Positions 26,261 through 35,966 are shown, numbered from the stretch's first letter. The stretch: 64,000 nucleotides of DNA from RGIG995 sp045543655 (GCA_045543655.1 JAZPXN010000015.1:25246-89245), one strand, 5' to 3'. A program made the numbers and translations. Notes: generated by a model from the sequence alone, not told the origin.

Positions 26261-27159
26261 TTTAAATCCCTCCTGACGCCGGTCAGATCAAATATCGGCG
26301 TCATTTTGAAATTATCACAATCCCGACCTTGAGAGTATCCCTCAAGCCCTAGCTGCGCGGCTAATTTTAGGCAGGCATCGTATTCCACGGTAAATAATTT
26401 CCGGTTGATTTCCGGACACTCCGAAAGATCTCCGCAGGGCGCGTATTGCCGCATGAGGCTGATACGAACGGCATTTCCCGGGAAATTATCCCCAATCCAA
26501 CGAAGCAACTGAAAAGTATCTTCTTTCCCGGAAGGCAATACGAGATGACGGATAAGAAGCCCTTTTTGCAATATACCCCGGTCTGAAAAAACACATCTGC
26601 CAGTTTGCCGATACATTTCAAGTAACGCTTGGGAAGCGTTGCTGAAATAATCCTTAGCCGAAGAATAACGCTGGGAACGTTCCTCAGAATAATATTTCAA
26701 GTCCGGCAGGTAAACGTCAACCAGACCTTCAAAGCAGGAAAGAATTTCCGGCGACTCGTAGCCGGAGCAGTTACAGACCACGGGAATATACAGGAGGTCC
26801 TTCACTCGTCTCAGTCCGTTTGCAACCATAGGGGCATAATGAGACGGTGTTACGAGATTGATATTTTCCGCTCCTTGGTCCTGTAATTCCAAAAATATTT
26901 CCGAAAGGCGGTCTTCGGATACGTCTTCACCGAATACACCGTGGCTGATGGGTGCGTTCTGACAGAATTTGCATTTCAGCGCACAGCCGGAGAAAAAGAC
27001 CGTTCCGGATCCCCGCGCTCCCGTAATGCAGGGTTCTTCTCCGAAATGAAGCGCTGCTCTTGCGATTCGAATTGAATCTCTGCCTCCGCAAAGCCCGGCT
27101 CCCGACGTCCGATCGGCACCGCACCTCCGGGGACATAGTGTACAATGTTTAATATCCAT
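26257..27159 (-). CDS. radical SAM protein, COG1313-type (PflA-like)
   Basis: A 300-residue radical-SAM enzyme of the group annotated as uncharacterised pyruvate formate-lyase activating-like. The cluster motif CxxxCxxC is CALKCKFC near residue 59. The N-terminus has an extra cysteine motif, CTLCPRRCGAD, and GLCG. ATGA overlap with araB shows it is co-transcribed, but no glycyl-radical enzyme is in view. Target protein unknown. Confidence 0.8.
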   Translation of the reverse strand: MDIKHCTLCPRRCGADRTSGAGLCGGRDSIRIARAALHFGEEPCITGARGSGTVFFSGCALKCKFCQNAPISHGVFGEDVSEDRLSEIFLELQDQGAENINLVTPSHYAPMVANGLRRVKDLLYIPVVCNCSGYESPEILSCFEGLVDVYLPDLKYYSEERSQRYSSAKDYFSNASQALLEMYRQTGRCVFSDRGILQKGLLIRHLVLPSGKEDTFQLLRWIGDNFPGNAVRISLMRQYAPCGDLSECPEINRKLFTVEYDACLKLAAQLGLEGYSQGRDCDNFKMTPIFDLTGVRRDLK

Positions 27160-27185
27160 GGTAACCTTTTCACAGATATACGGAA

Positions 27186-27210
27186 GCGGGCAGCATTTTG
27201 CGCTGCCCGC
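27186..27210 (-). terminator. GC-rich hairpin after the foldase gene
   Basis: Perfect 9-bp stem GCGGGCAGC / GCTGCCCGC with a 7-nt loop; no proper T-run follows, so termination is uncertain. Confidence 0.35.
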
Positions 27211-27228
27211 ACTCCGGAGTAATCAAAA

Positions 27229-28704
27229 TCAACCGACCTGAGAAAGGCCCTTATCGTTAAAGGACATTTTGTAGGTTTCTCTAAGGTCTTTCAGGTACGC
27301 TTCATAATCTTCGCCCTTCAGGGTGCTGACCACGTCGGCGTTCCATTTCTCATCACCGTAACCGACGAAATAAACGATGTGATAACCGTAAGAGGTCTTA
27401 ACGATTTCGCAATCACCGGTCTTGCGGCCTTCAGCCCAGATCCAGTCGGTAATTTCGGAAACCATAGTGTTCTTGTCGAAATCTTCGTAAAGACCTTCGT
27501 TATTTACGCTTCCTTCATCGTCGGAATTGTCCTTAACCAGGGCACCAAAGGATTTTTCAGTAGCTTCGCCGTCTTTCCATTCCTTCAGGAGTTTTTCCGC
27601 GGCTGCCTTCTTTTCGGCGTCGTCAGTCTGAATCTCGCCGTCGTCATTCTTGATGGAATTGCCGTTGTCGTCGGTCAGTTCTTCCACGGTAAAGAGAATA
27701 TGACGCATCGTGGCCAGCTGATAGGTCTCGCGTCCACGTTCCACAAAGCAGATAACGGTAAAGGTGTCCGAGCTGGAGGCAGAGGTTGCCTTGGTCTTGA
27801 TGACGGTAACGTCGCCGTTCTTGCGGCCGTCTTCAAAGAGCCACTTGGAGGTATCGTCATCCTCGTTGTAGGTTGCGTCTTCCTTCAGATAGGTTTCAGC
27901 CTTGAAGGTATCGGCATTCTCATAAGCCTTGATCGCTTCGATAAAGGAATCAACACCGGCGTTTGCAGCGTCCTTGATAGCGTTGGCAACTTCCTCTGCG
28001 CTCTTATTGTTGGTGGTGTCAGCTTTAGCCTTATACTCGTAGTAATCAACGACATCGAACTGGCTGGTATGTTCTTTGTAATAAGCCTCGATCTTGTCGT
28101 CGGCATATTCCAGTCCATCCATATACTGCTCGTAATAATCCGCAGAAATCAGACGGCGGGTAACGAATTCCTTATAATCGTCCATGGTGATATTGGGCCC
28201 GTAGACGGAGCGGAGATATTCGTTGACCTTCATATCGGCATCTTCGGCGGCCTTTTCAATGGCAGAAATAGATTCGTCAAAGCTCTTCTTGGATTCCTCG
28301 GTCATTTCGAAGCCGGAATCCATGGCCTTATTATAAAGAAGGTATACTTCCTCCAGCTGGATCTTGGTCTGGTTGACAAAATATTCGTACCAACTCATGC
28401 TGGAATCAAAATAGCAGGTCTGACTCTTCAGCGAGGTGGAGGTATCGAAGCCGATCATGCTGGCGTAGTAATAGTACTGAGAATAGAAGTCGTTAAGCGC
28501 AGAGTAGTAACCGTGATTGAATTCCAGAGCGGAAATCTCACTGTCGCCTACCGTCATTACGACGGTGTTTCTGCGAAAAACGCCGGTCTTTGCAACGACG
28601 GCCAACGCAATGGAAGCAATCAGCACCAGAGCGCAGACGAGAGCAACGATCTTTACCATAGGAGACCAGATCGTATCGTTATTTTTGTTGGGGGTCTTTG
28701 ACAT
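27229..28704 (-). CDS. membrane-anchored peptidyl-prolyl isomerase (PpiC/PrsA-like foldase)
   Basis: A 491-residue protein with one N-terminal TM helix (about 17-38) and a long extracellular part. Residues 60-210 are helical and Tyr-rich like the SurA/PrsA N-domain. The rotamase signature MRHILF lies near residue 330, followed by a Lys/Glu/Asp-rich segment and a C-terminal half ending in GYHIVYFVG. There is no lipobox, unlike PrsA, so it is held by an uncleaved helix. It probably assists folding of exported proteins. Confidence 0.82.
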   Translation of the reverse strand: MSKTPNKNNDTIWSPMVKIVALVCALVLIASIALAVVAKTGVFRRNTVVMTVGDSEISALEFNHGYYSALNDFYSQYYYYASMIGFDTSTSLKSQTCYFDSSMSWYEYFVNQTKIQLEEVYLLYNKAMDSGFEMTEESKKSFDESISAIEKAAEDADMKVNEYLRSVYGPNITMDDYKEFVTRRLISADYYEQYMDGLEYADDKIEAYYKEHTSQFDVVDYYEYKAKADTTNNKSAEEVANAIKDAANAGVDSFIEAIKAYENADTFKAETYLKEDATYNEDDDTSKWLFEDGRKNGDVTVIKTKATSASSSDTFTVICFVERGRETYQLATMRHILFTVEELTDDNGNSIKNDDGEIQTDDAEKKAAAEKLLKEWKDGEATEKSFGALVKDNSDDEGSVNNEGLYEDFDKNTMVSEITDWIWAEGRKTGDCEIVKTSYGYHIVYFVGYGDEKWNADVVSTLKGEDYEAYLKDLRETYKMSFNDKGLSQVG

Positions 28705-28810
28705 GATGAACCATCCTTTGATTTTATTTGATTTGTTCCCTCATATTAGCACAAAAACATGTAAGTCATGTGTCTAAGTTGTAACAAATCTTAGGTTTAC
28801 TATAAAATAC

Positions 28811-28839
28811 ATTATACCAAAATAACGGAGCAATTGCAA
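28811..28839 (-). promoter_or_regulatory. promoter of the foldase gene
   Basis: On the minus strand TTGCAA and TATAAT with a 17-nt spacer; the leader would be about 100 nt. Confidence 0.75.
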
Positions 28840-28881
28840 GCATCTTCATAGAAATGTAAAATTTAGTTTAAAAATGCGTTC

Positions 28882-29454
28882 TCAATACCCCAGATCTTCC
28901 CGTATAACAACGACCGTTGCACGACAGGAAGAAGGCTTTCTGCGCAGAATGGCAATGGCAGAACAGATGCAATCCGGACTTTGACAATCGTGACAGACAC
29001 CGTCCTTCACACAGGGCGTATTCCGGTTCAGTCGCTTTGCGTTCAAAGGTGCCGCAACGTTCCGGGCACGATCCCATGCGGAAGGGAGATCCGGGGTAAG
29101 CTTATTCTGTCCGACGACAAAGAATACTTCGTCGTGACCGTAAATCGTGCCGGAAACGCGGTTACCGTTCCCGTCGATATTAACGATTTCCCCAGTTTCA
29201 GCCAAAGCGTTCGCAGAGGTGATGAAAACCGTCGCATTGCAAATCTCCTCCGCTGCATCCTGCATCCAATGCCATGCGCACCGGGAACGTACGGACAACG
29301 CTTCGTAAAGCCCTATCTCTTTAACGGTCATCGATCCTCCGAAGGAAACGGTTTTTCCGGCACACTCGTTGCACAGAAATTCCACCGCTTCTTCCCTGTC
29401 GCTAAATTCAAAGTACCGGTATCCTCGACACTCCAATCGTTCTTTTAATCCCAT
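28882..29454 (-). CDS. LUD domain protein (LutC/YkgG-like)
   Basis: A 190-residue LUD (lactate utilisation) domain protein. Visible features are VSFGGSMTVKEIGL near the N-terminus, ITSANALAETGEIVN in the middle, and GQNKLTPDL. The C-terminal third carries the cysteines CVKDGVCHDCQSPDCIC, which could bind an Fe-S cluster. LUD proteins accompany lactate and other oxidoreductase systems; here it overlaps by 10 nt the end of an MFS transporter gene, and an Ldh_2 dehydrogenase is transcribed divergently nearby. Confidence 0.82.
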   Translation of the reverse strand: MGLKERLECRGYRYFEFSDREEAVEFLCNECAGKTVSFGGSMTVKEIGLYEALSVRSRCAWHWMQDAAEEICNATVFITSANALAETGEIVNIDGNGNRVSGTIYGHDEVFFVVGQNKLTPDLPSAWDRARNVAAPLNAKRLNRNTPCVKDGVCHDCQSPDCICSAIAILRRKPSSCRATVVVIREDLGY

Positions 29455-30695
29455 TCAGATTCCTCCCGGTTGATTCTTTTGCGCAATCTGTGGTGCCAGA
29501 AATACACGAAACCCGCCACAAGAAGTCCGACGGCGAGGACGATAAACCAATAGATACTCAGAGCGGACCAGTTCTTTTCAGGTCCGGCCCCCAGCAGAAT
29601 CCCGCTGACCGTTCCCGTAATTCCGGCGCCTACGTAGATGGCAAAATCAACGAATCCGGTCACCGTGGAAACGCAGTCCCACTTGGCAAAATCCAAGGGA
29701 ATGAAGGAAGTAAACAGCGGCGTCATGCCATAAACGACACCGAACAAAAGAGCGACGATAACGACGAACGTAAAAGCGTTGAACCGGAAGAGGACGAGCG
29801 AAATCAAACTGAACGCAACGCAGATGCTCCATACGAGAAGGATGCATTTATAAATATCGCCCTTCAAACGCTTGACTGCGGATTTTGAGACCATAATTCC
29901 GGCAAAATTGATAAGCGGAACGAGGATCAGCGTAATGACGATCCCACTTTCCGAAAGTCCGCCAAGATCCTCGATCATCGTGGGGAACCAGGTATCAATA
30001 CTGGATTTAACGAGCCCGAAGAGAATGGAAAAGACGGCGAGCACGCCGAGGAAGGTCAAGAGAATCGGTTGTCGGATCAAAGAAGACCCTTTCTTTCGCT
30101 GTTTTTCTGCGGAACCGGTAGAGGAGTAACGAAAAACAATTACCCAGACGACGGCAAACAGAATCCCGATTACGGCGGGCACGCGGAAAACGAAGGCCCA
30201 ACCGAAATTAAGCTCAATAAAATACGAAACGCACCATGCAAGGATGTATCCGATCACCTGCGTTATGGAGAGGGCAAACGTGGCAATGACTTTTTTATTG
30301 CCTTCAAAATGCTTTGCAACGCATTTCATCATGGGCGACCACAGCATGGACTGAAAGATCCCGTTCAAAGCCCAGAAAAAAGCGATCATTGATACCGAAT
30401 CACAAAAACTGACTGTCAGATTCATCACGGCAGATCCGATCAGTCCCGTAAAAACCATGAAGCGTACCGGGAGACGGTCACCGAGAAAGCCGAAGATCAA
30501 TTGACCGAAGGCGTAGCACCAGAAAAACGAGCTGGATACGACGCCCAAAGCCTCCGGCGTGGTGTTCAGGGACTCTTCAATCCCCGTCAGCGCAAGCGAA
30601 ATGTTCAGACGCATGAAATAGAGTGCGGAATAGGCGATCATGCATAAAACGGTAATCGTCTTTTGATCCCTTGAAAAGCGATCGTTTGTAGCCAT
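29445..30695 (-). CDS. MFS transporter, organophosphate:phosphate antiporter-like
   Basis: A 416-residue protein with 12 predicted membrane segments. The first segments (AYSALYFMRLNISLAL and GFLGDRLPVRFMV) resemble the OPA branch (GlpT/UhpC), which exchanges sugar phosphates or organic acids. The ATG at 30695 is chosen with GGAGG upstream. It leads an operon with the LUD gene, suggesting uptake of an organic acid such as lactate or malate; this is inference. Confidence 0.8.
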   Translation of the reverse strand: MATNDRFSRDQKTITVLCMIAYSALYFMRLNISLALTGIEESLNTTPEALGVVSSSFFWCYAFGQLIFGFLGDRLPVRFMVFTGLIGSAVMNLTVSFCDSVSMIAFFWALNGIFQSMLWSPMMKCVAKHFEGNKKVIATFALSITQVIGYILAWCVSYFIELNFGWAFVFRVPAVIGILFAVVWVIVFRYSSTGSAEKQRKKGSSLIRQPILLTFLGVLAVFSILFGLVKSSIDTWFPTMIEDLGGLSESGIVITLILVPLINFAGIMVSKSAVKRLKGDIYKCILLVWSICVAFSLISLVLFRFNAFTFVVIVALLFGVVYGMTPLFTSFIPLDFAKWDCVSTVTGFVDFAIYVGAGITGTVSGILLGAGPEKNWSALSIYWFIVLAVGLLVAGFVYFWHHRLRKRINREESEWD

Positions 30696-30726
30696 AACTG
30701 TCAAAACCTCCAAAAGCGTTCAATGT

Positions 30727-30755
30727 ATTATAACAGAACTGCGGAAAAAAGTCAA
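30727..30755 (-). promoter_or_regulatory. promoter of the MFS-LUD operon
   Basis: On the minus strand TTGACT and TATAAT, 17-nt spacer. Confidence 0.8.
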
Positions 30756-30846
30756 GATTTTTTACAAAAAAAACCGACCTCTGTTTTCGATTTTTTATAT
30801 TTTTAGATGAAAATGTTAAATAACTTTATCATCTTGCGGAAAATCA

Positions 30847-30875
30847 TTGACTTTCAAATAAAAATGTGATATACT
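30847..30875 (+). promoter_or_regulatory. promoter of the Ldh_2 dehydrogenase gene
   Basis: TTGACT (30847-30852) and TATACT (30870-30875), 17-nt spacer; divergent from the MFS promoter. Confidence 0.75.
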
Positions 30876-30920
30876 AAGGCGAAAATAACTCCATATTTTA
30901 TGGAAAGGGAGAATTTAAAA

Positions 30921-32036
30921 ATGGATGAATCTAGAAACTACGTTGACTGGAAAACGATTACCAATTTCGTAATCGACTCTTTCGTCGGCTACGGAATTCC
31001 CAGAAACGACGCCGTCGTTTGCGCAGACGTCCTGCTCGAGTCCGATAAGAGAGGGATTGAGTCTCACGGCGTTAACCGCTTCAAGCCCATCTATCTGGAC
31101 CGCATCAAGGCCGGAATCCAGAATCCCGTTACGAACGTTGAGATCGTAAAAGATTTTGCCGCTACCGCCGTTATCGACGGTCATGACGGTATGGGTCAGG
31201 TCATCGGCTTCAAGGCGATGAACATGGCGATCCAGAAGGCGAAGAAATACGGTATCGGTATGGTCGTTGTCCGCAACTCCTGCCACTACGGGATTGCCGG
31301 TTACTATGCTACCATGGCAACCAAGGCCGGTTGCATCGGTATGACCGGGACCAACGCCCGTCCCTCCATCGCCCCCACCTTCGGCGTGGAAAACATGCTG
31401 GGCACCAACCCCCTGACCGTAGGCTTCCCCACCGACGAAGCTTTCCCCTTCGTTATCGACTGCGCAACCTCTATCACTCAGCGCGGTAAGATCGAATATT
31501 ACGCCCGCGTAGGAAAAGACACTCCCGCCGGCATGGTCGTCGGCCGTGACGGTCTGGCCCACACCGATTCCGTTGCCATCCTCGACGAACTGAATACCGG
31601 TAAGGCTGCTTTGGCTCCCTTGGGCGGTATCGGCGAAGAACTGGCCGGTTACAAGGGTTACGGCTACGCCACCGTTGTTGAAATCCTCTCCGCTGCTCTC
31701 CAGCAGGGTAACTTCCTTAAGGCACTTTCCGGAATCGGCGAAAACGGTGAAAAGATTCCCTTCCACCTGGGTCACTGGTTCATTGCCATCGATCCCGAAG
31801 CCTTCATGGGTCTCGAAACCTTCAAGAAGATCGCCGGTCAGATCCTGAGAGATCTCCGCAATTCTCAGAAGGCTCCCGGCTGCGACCGTATTTATACCGC
31901 CGGTGAAAAAGAATGGGATACCTGGTGCGAACGCAAGACCACCGGAGTCAAGATCAATCCCGCCGTCCAGAAGGAAATGATTGCCGTCCGTGACGAACTG
32001 GGTCTGACTCAGTACAAATTCCCCTTCGAAGACTAA
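30921..32036 (+). CDS. Ldh_2 family malate/L-lactate dehydrogenase
   Basis: An NAD(P)-dependent 2-hydroxyacid dehydrogenase of the non-Rossmann Ldh_2 family. The 371-residue product shows SHGVNRF near residue 47, the RNSCHYGIAGYYA active-site block, the GTNPLTVGFP cofactor region and GYKGYGYATVVEI. Malate, lactate, sulfolactate and ureidoglycolate are all possible substrates; the adjacent malic enzyme makes malate plausible. Start at 30921 follows GGAAAGGGAG. Codon use is biased as in highly expressed genes. Confidence 0.88.
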   Translation: MDESRNYVDWKTITNFVIDSFVGYGIPRNDAVVCADVLLESDKRGIESHGVNRFKPIYLDRIKAGIQNPVTNVEIVKDFAATAVIDGHDGMGQVIGFKAMNMAIQKAKKYGIGMVVVRNSCHYGIAGYYATMATKAGCIGMTGTNARPSIAPTFGVENMLGTNPLTVGFPTDEAFPFVIDCATSITQRGKIEYYARVGKDTPAGMVVGRDGLAHTDSVAILDELNTGKAALAPLGGIGEELAGYKGYGYATVVEILSAALQQGNFLKALSGIGENGEKIPFHLGHWFIAIDPEAFMGLETFKKIAGQILRDLRNSQKAPGCDRIYTAGEKEWDTWCERKTTGVKINPAVQKEMIAVRDELGLTQYKFPFED

Positions 32037-32109
32037 ACACGTTTTTGGTTCGGGCGGCTTTCGGGTCGCCCGACCTTATATGTTATAATAGGTTGAAAGG
32101 AACGTTATT

Positions 32110-33282
32110 ATGGACATCAGAGAAGAATCCCTGAAAAAGCATTACGAATGGAACGGTAAGATCGAAGTTATCTCCCGTTGCGAAGTCAACGACCGTCACG
32201 ACCTTTCCCTCGCCTATACCCCCGGCGTTGCGGAAGCTTGTCTCGTGATCAACAAAGACGTTGACAAATCCTACGAACTGACCCGCCGGAATAACCTGGT
32301 TGCCGTCATCACCGACGGTACTGCTATTCTCGGTCTGGGTGACATCGGCCCCGAAGCAGGTATGCCCGTCATGGAAGGTAAATGTGCTCTCTTTAAGACC
32401 TTTGCCGACGTCGACGCTTTCCCCATCTGCATCAAATCCAAGGACGTTGACGAGTTAGTCCGCACTATTTATCTGATCTCCGGTTCTTTCGGTGGCATCA
32501 ATCTTGAAGACATCTCTGCACCCCGTTGCTTTGAAGTCGAAAAGAGGCTGAAAGAGATCTGCGATATTCCCATTTTCCACGACGACCAGCACGGAACTGC
32601 CATCGTCGTTGCTTCCGCCCTGCTCAACGCCCTTCGCGTTGTGAAGAAGGACATCGGCGAAGTTAAGGTCGTCATCAACGGTGCCGGTTCTGCCGGGATC
32701 GCCATCGGGAAACACCTGCTGAATATGGGTGTCAAGAATCTTACCATGGTGGATCGCTTCGGAATCATCTGCAAGGGTATGCCCGAACTGAATCCCGCTC
32801 ACGCCGAAATTGCCGAGGTGACGAATCTGGATCATAAGATGGGCAACCTGGCCGACGCTATGAAGGGCGCTGACGTGTTCATCGGCGTTTCCGCTCCCAA
32901 TATCGTAAGCGAGGAAATGGTTCAGTCTATGGCGAAGGACGCCATCGTCTTCCCCATGGCGAACCCCACGCCCGAGATTATGCCCGACAAGGCAAAGGCT
33001 GCCGGTGCGAGAGTCGTCGGTACCGGCCGTTCCGACTTCCCCAACCAGATCAACAACGTTCTGGCTTTCCCTGGTATTTTCCGCGGCGCGTTGGATTGCC
33101 GCGCCACCTGCATCAACGAAGAAATGAAGGTTGCCACCTCTTACGCTCTGGCTTCCCTGATTTCCGACGAGGAGTTGAATGAAGAAAATATCATCGCTCC
33201 CGCCCTCGATAAGCGCGTTGCTGAAGTTGTTGCCAAGGCTGTTATTGAGGCCGCCCGCAAGACCGGCGTCGCCCGCATCTGA
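32110..33282 (+). CDS. NAD(P)-dependent malic enzyme
   Basis: Oxidative decarboxylation of malate to pyruvate. The 390-residue short bacterial form has YTPGVAEAC near the N-terminus, the lysine/metal segment GDIGPEAGMPVMEGKCALFK, DDQHGTAIV and a Rossmann INGAGSAGIAIGKHLL. There is no phosphotransacetylase-like extension. It lies 73 nt after the Ldh_2 gene with a GC hairpin between them and ends at a strong terminator. Confidence 0.94.
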   Translation: MDIREESLKKHYEWNGKIEVISRCEVNDRHDLSLAYTPGVAEACLVINKDVDKSYELTRRNNLVAVITDGTAILGLGDIGPEAGMPVMEGKCALFKTFADVDAFPICIKSKDVDELVRTIYLISGSFGGINLEDISAPRCFEVEKRLKEICDIPIFHDDQHGTAIVVASALLNALRVVKKDIGEVKVVINGAGSAGIAIGKHLLNMGVKNLTMVDRFGIICKGMPELNPAHAEIAEVTNLDHKMGNLADAMKGADVFIGVSAPNIVSEEMVQSMAKDAIVFPMANPTPEIMPDKAKAAGARVVGTGRSDFPNQINNVLAFPGIFRGALDCRATCINEEMKVATSYALASLISDEELNEENIIAPALDKRVAEVVAKAVIEAARKTGVARI

Positions 33283-33297
33283 GTATCGATTCGCTTT

Positions 33298-33330
33298 AAG
33301 GCACCCTCCGAAAGGAAGGTGCCTTTTTTT
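33298..33330 (+). terminator. intrinsic terminator after malic enzyme
   Basis: AAGGCACC-C-TCC, loop GAAA, GGA-A-GGTGCCTT, then a run of T. Confidence 0.88.
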
Positions 33331-33413
33331 GTAAAAAAAGATCCGCAGAAGCGAATTCAAGGCCAATATTATGGAATATTTCCTGGATTATAAGGAATTT
33401 TTCCAGTTTACGC

Positions 33414-33442
33414 TTGCATTACGATAAAAACCGTGCTATAAT
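33414..33442 (+). promoter_or_regulatory. promoter of the alpha/alpha-barrel gene
   Basis: TTGCAT (33414-33419) and TATAAT (33437-33442), 17-nt spacer, then AAAAGGAGG before the ATG. Confidence 0.8.
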
Positions 33443-33465
33443 ACTTCAAAAGGAGGTTTATCATT

Positions 33466-35028
33466 ATGGATCAATACGCAGAACGTGCACTTATCGAATA
33501 TAACAGCGAAGAAGCCTCGCCCCATCCCGGCGGCGTAAACGGAAGACCTTTCTGGAATATCAACTCTTCGCAATTTATCTTTGTTCCCACCCTTCAATTT
33601 CCCGCCATCCCCCGCGCAAAATCTTACCGTTTTACTGCGGTGGATAAAGACGGGAAGGAACACGTATTTATCAGCAACTCCCCCGCCGCCTCTCTGGCTC
33701 CCGTCTGGAGCGAAATCCCGCCGGGATTCGTTCACCTTAAGGTGCAGGGAATCAACAGAAACGGCGTCGATCTGGCCCTCTCCGGAACGAGAGTCTTCTA
33801 TAAATCAGCCCCCTTCCCCGGCCGCTGTGCCCTTCCTGCCCGTGCAAGATCTTATCGTGAATGTGCCCGGCAGGCATTCCGTTGCGCATACGAAGATCCG
33901 ATGGTTCAGCATTGGCTGATCCACGGTCTGCCCGACCCGGACTATGCCCACAACGCTTATCCCGCAAAAATGATCTCAAGCGTAATTGAAGGAATGGTTT
34001 ATTATGCAAAATTAGAGCCGGAAAAAGCCGAAAACGCCCTGCGCCTGGCCTGCCGTGCAGCCGATTATATGCTTTCCATCAGTTTCGACGAAAACCATCC
34101 GCTGGCATATCTGCCGCCCACATATTCCTTCTTGAATATAAATGCGGAATCGGTTCATAAAGTAGCCCCTGCCGCCTGGGGATGTCAGGGTACTACGATG
34201 ATGATCTACCCGGTATCCGCCGGCCTTGCCTATCTGACCCTTGCGGAAGCCACCGGGGACGAGAAATATTTCACCGCCGCCCTCAGGATCGCGGAATATT
34301 ATAAGAAGACCGTGATCCCCTGCGGAAGCTGGTATCTGCTTTTTGACTGCGATAGCGGAAAACCCTTAACCAACAATATCTGCGTTACATTTGAATTCGT
34401 TACCTTTTTTAACCGGCTTTATAAAAAGACCGGTGACGAAGCGTGGCACGATCTTGAAACCGGATGCTATCGCTATATCAGCGAGGTTTGCTTGAAGACC
34501 TATAACTGGGAAGGACAGTTTGAGGACGTAAAGGTTTCCGGGAATTATCTGAATCTTACGCATTTTACGGCAGATAACATGATTGAATACATCACGGAGA
34601 ATCTTGCGGATCATGATGAAATGATCGAAGAAGCCGTTGATCTGATGCGTTACGTGGAGGATCAGTTTGTCGTTTGGGGAGAATTCCCCTGCTGGGATCC
34701 CGACAATGCCGAACGAATCTATCATGCGCCTGCCGGACTTGAGCAATATTTTTGCTACGTCCCCATTGACGCAAGCTGTGCTGCAATCATGAATGCGTTT
34801 CTAAATATGTACCGCTTGAAAAAAGATCGGCTGTATCTGGAAAAGGCCATGGCGCTCGGTGATATGGTGACCCGGAAGCAAAATGAGGAAACCGGAATGA
34901 TTCCGACCTTCTGGATCGATGAAAACTGTGCGGAAGGCTATCGTAATTTCTGGATCAATTGCCAGCTGCATACGGCAAAAATGATGTTCCGCCTGGCGGA
35001 CCTGACCGAATCCGAAAATATCGAATAA
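33466..35028 (+). CDS. six-hairpin (alpha/alpha) barrel protein, probable glycosidase or epimerase-like
   Basis: A 520-residue cytoplasmic protein without signal peptide. Residues 1-115 look like a beta-sandwich (Fn3/Ig-like), and from about 130 onward repeated helical pairs with aromatic loops (AAWGCQGTTMMIYPVSAGLAYLTLAEA split over two helices, PCGSWYLLFDCD, NWEGQFED, EFPCWDPD) indicate an alpha/alpha-toroid as in GH88/GH105, GH127 or N-acylglucosamine epimerases. I cannot assign a family. It lies divergent to an AraC regulator and next to nagB-nagA, so it probably acts on a host glycan-derived oligosaccharide. Confidence 0.65.
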   Translation: MDQYAERALIEYNSEEASPHPGGVNGRPFWNINSSQFIFVPTLQFPAIPRAKSYRFTAVDKDGKEHVFISNSPAASLAPVWSEIPPGFVHLKVQGINRNGVDLALSGTRVFYKSAPFPGRCALPARARSYRECARQAFRCAYEDPMVQHWLIHGLPDPDYAHNAYPAKMISSVIEGMVYYAKLEPEKAENALRLACRAADYMLSISFDENHPLAYLPPTYSFLNINAESVHKVAPAAWGCQGTTMMIYPVSAGLAYLTLAEATGDEKYFTAALRIAEYYKKTVIPCGSWYLLFDCDSGKPLTNNICVTFEFVTFFNRLYKKTGDEAWHDLETGCYRYISEVCLKTYNWEGQFEDVKVSGNYLNLTHFTADNMIEYITENLADHDEMIEEAVDLMRYVEDQFVVWGEFPCWDPDNAERIYHAPAGLEQYFCYVPIDASCAAIMNAFLNMYRLKKDRLYLEKAMALGDMVTRKQNEETGMIPTFWIDENCAEGYRNFWINCQLHTAKMMFRLADLTESENIE

Positions 35029-35033
35029 ACGCT

Positions 35034-35064
35034 GATCGGCAGAGATGTTCTCTGCCGATCTTTT
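35034..35064. terminator. terminator between convergent genes
   Basis: GATCGGCAGAGA / TCTCTGCCGATC, 3-nt loop, then TTTT; it separates the alpha/alpha-barrel gene from the convergent AraC gene. Confidence 0.8.
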
Positions 35065-35074
35065 CGTATTAACT

Positions 35075-35944
35075 TCAATCTTTGGAATTTGCAGTAGATA
35101 CCCGCCATTCCCGAGGAGACACGCCGTTCCATTTCTTAAAAACTCTGGAAAAATAATTCTGATCGGAGAAATTTAACGCCTCCGATACTTCCCGGATGCT
35201 CAGATCCGTCGTAGACAAAAGTTCCTTGGCCCGTTCGAGCCGCATAGCCTGCGTAAATTCCAAGGGAGATTTCCCGGTCACGTCCCGGAAAAGATGGGAA
35301 AAACGGCTGACCGAAAGACAGCATTCCGCCGCCAATTCCGCAACGGAAGGAGGATTCTCAAGATTATCGTAGATCCGTCTGCAGGCGGCGTTTACACGGT
35401 GCTCCCCGGAATCCCCTACGTTACTGTAGCGCAAATTCTTCTTGCGTCCGACAATGCTCAACAATTCATAAAGATACGCAGCGCAACAATGCTCCCACAG
35501 GGGGCGTTTCATGGTATATTCACGAACCATCCGGGCGGAAACGTCCTCGTAGCTTCGGCTGGTCCCCATGGTAAAATAGCGAAGCTTTTCGATGTTCAGT
35601 CCCTTTAATATCTCCTCGCATCCGCGCCCGGAAAAATGAATGTAATGGGAAACGGAACGATCTTTTGCAAGAAAAAAATACTCCTGGGGCTCTCCGGGGC
35701 GGAACAGAATCACGCTTCCCTCCGGAATCTGAAGCCATTCTTCCGGATGAAGCGGGTCGGCATGAGCGCCGCGCAGATAACAAACGCCTTGCTGGATGTA
35801 CAGAATATGATAATCCTGCCGTCCCTGAAGTCGCCGGCTTCCAACGTCGTATTCCGACAAGGTTTCAATGCCACAGCTGTTGACCGCAAGATAATCCTGA
35901 GAAACCTTTTCGTAGGAAAGATCCCCCTTCGGGTTAAAAAGCAT
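35075..35944 (-). CDS. AraC-family transcriptional regulator
   Basis: A 289-residue regulator with an N-terminal cupin-like sensor (PEGSVILFRPGEPQEY, HYIHFSGRGCEE) and two C-terminal helix-turn-helices: SVAELAAECCLSVSRFSHLF and SIREVSEALNFSDQNYFSRV, followed by the typical GVSPREWR ending. The ATG at 35944 has AAGGAG 9 nt upstream and a good promoter; the open frame continues upstream without a ribosome site. It sits between the alpha/alpha-barrel gene and nagB, so it likely controls the amino-sugar genes on both sides. Confidence 0.92.
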   Translation of the reverse strand: MLFNPKGDLSYEKVSQDYLAVNSCGIETLSEYDVGSRRLQGRQDYHILYIQQGVCYLRGAHADPLHPEEWLQIPEGSVILFRPGEPQEYFFLAKDRSVSHYIHFSGRGCEEILKGLNIEKLRYFTMGTSRSYEDVSARMVREYTMKRPLWEHCCAAYLYELLSIVGRKKNLRYSNVGDSGEHRVNAACRRIYDNLENPPSVAELAAECCLSVSRFSHLFRDVTGKSPLEFTQAMRLERAKELLSTTDLSIREVSEALNFSDQNYFSRVFKKWNGVSPREWRVSTANSKD

Positions 35945-35966
35945 ATATTTCAACTCCTTCCCAATT

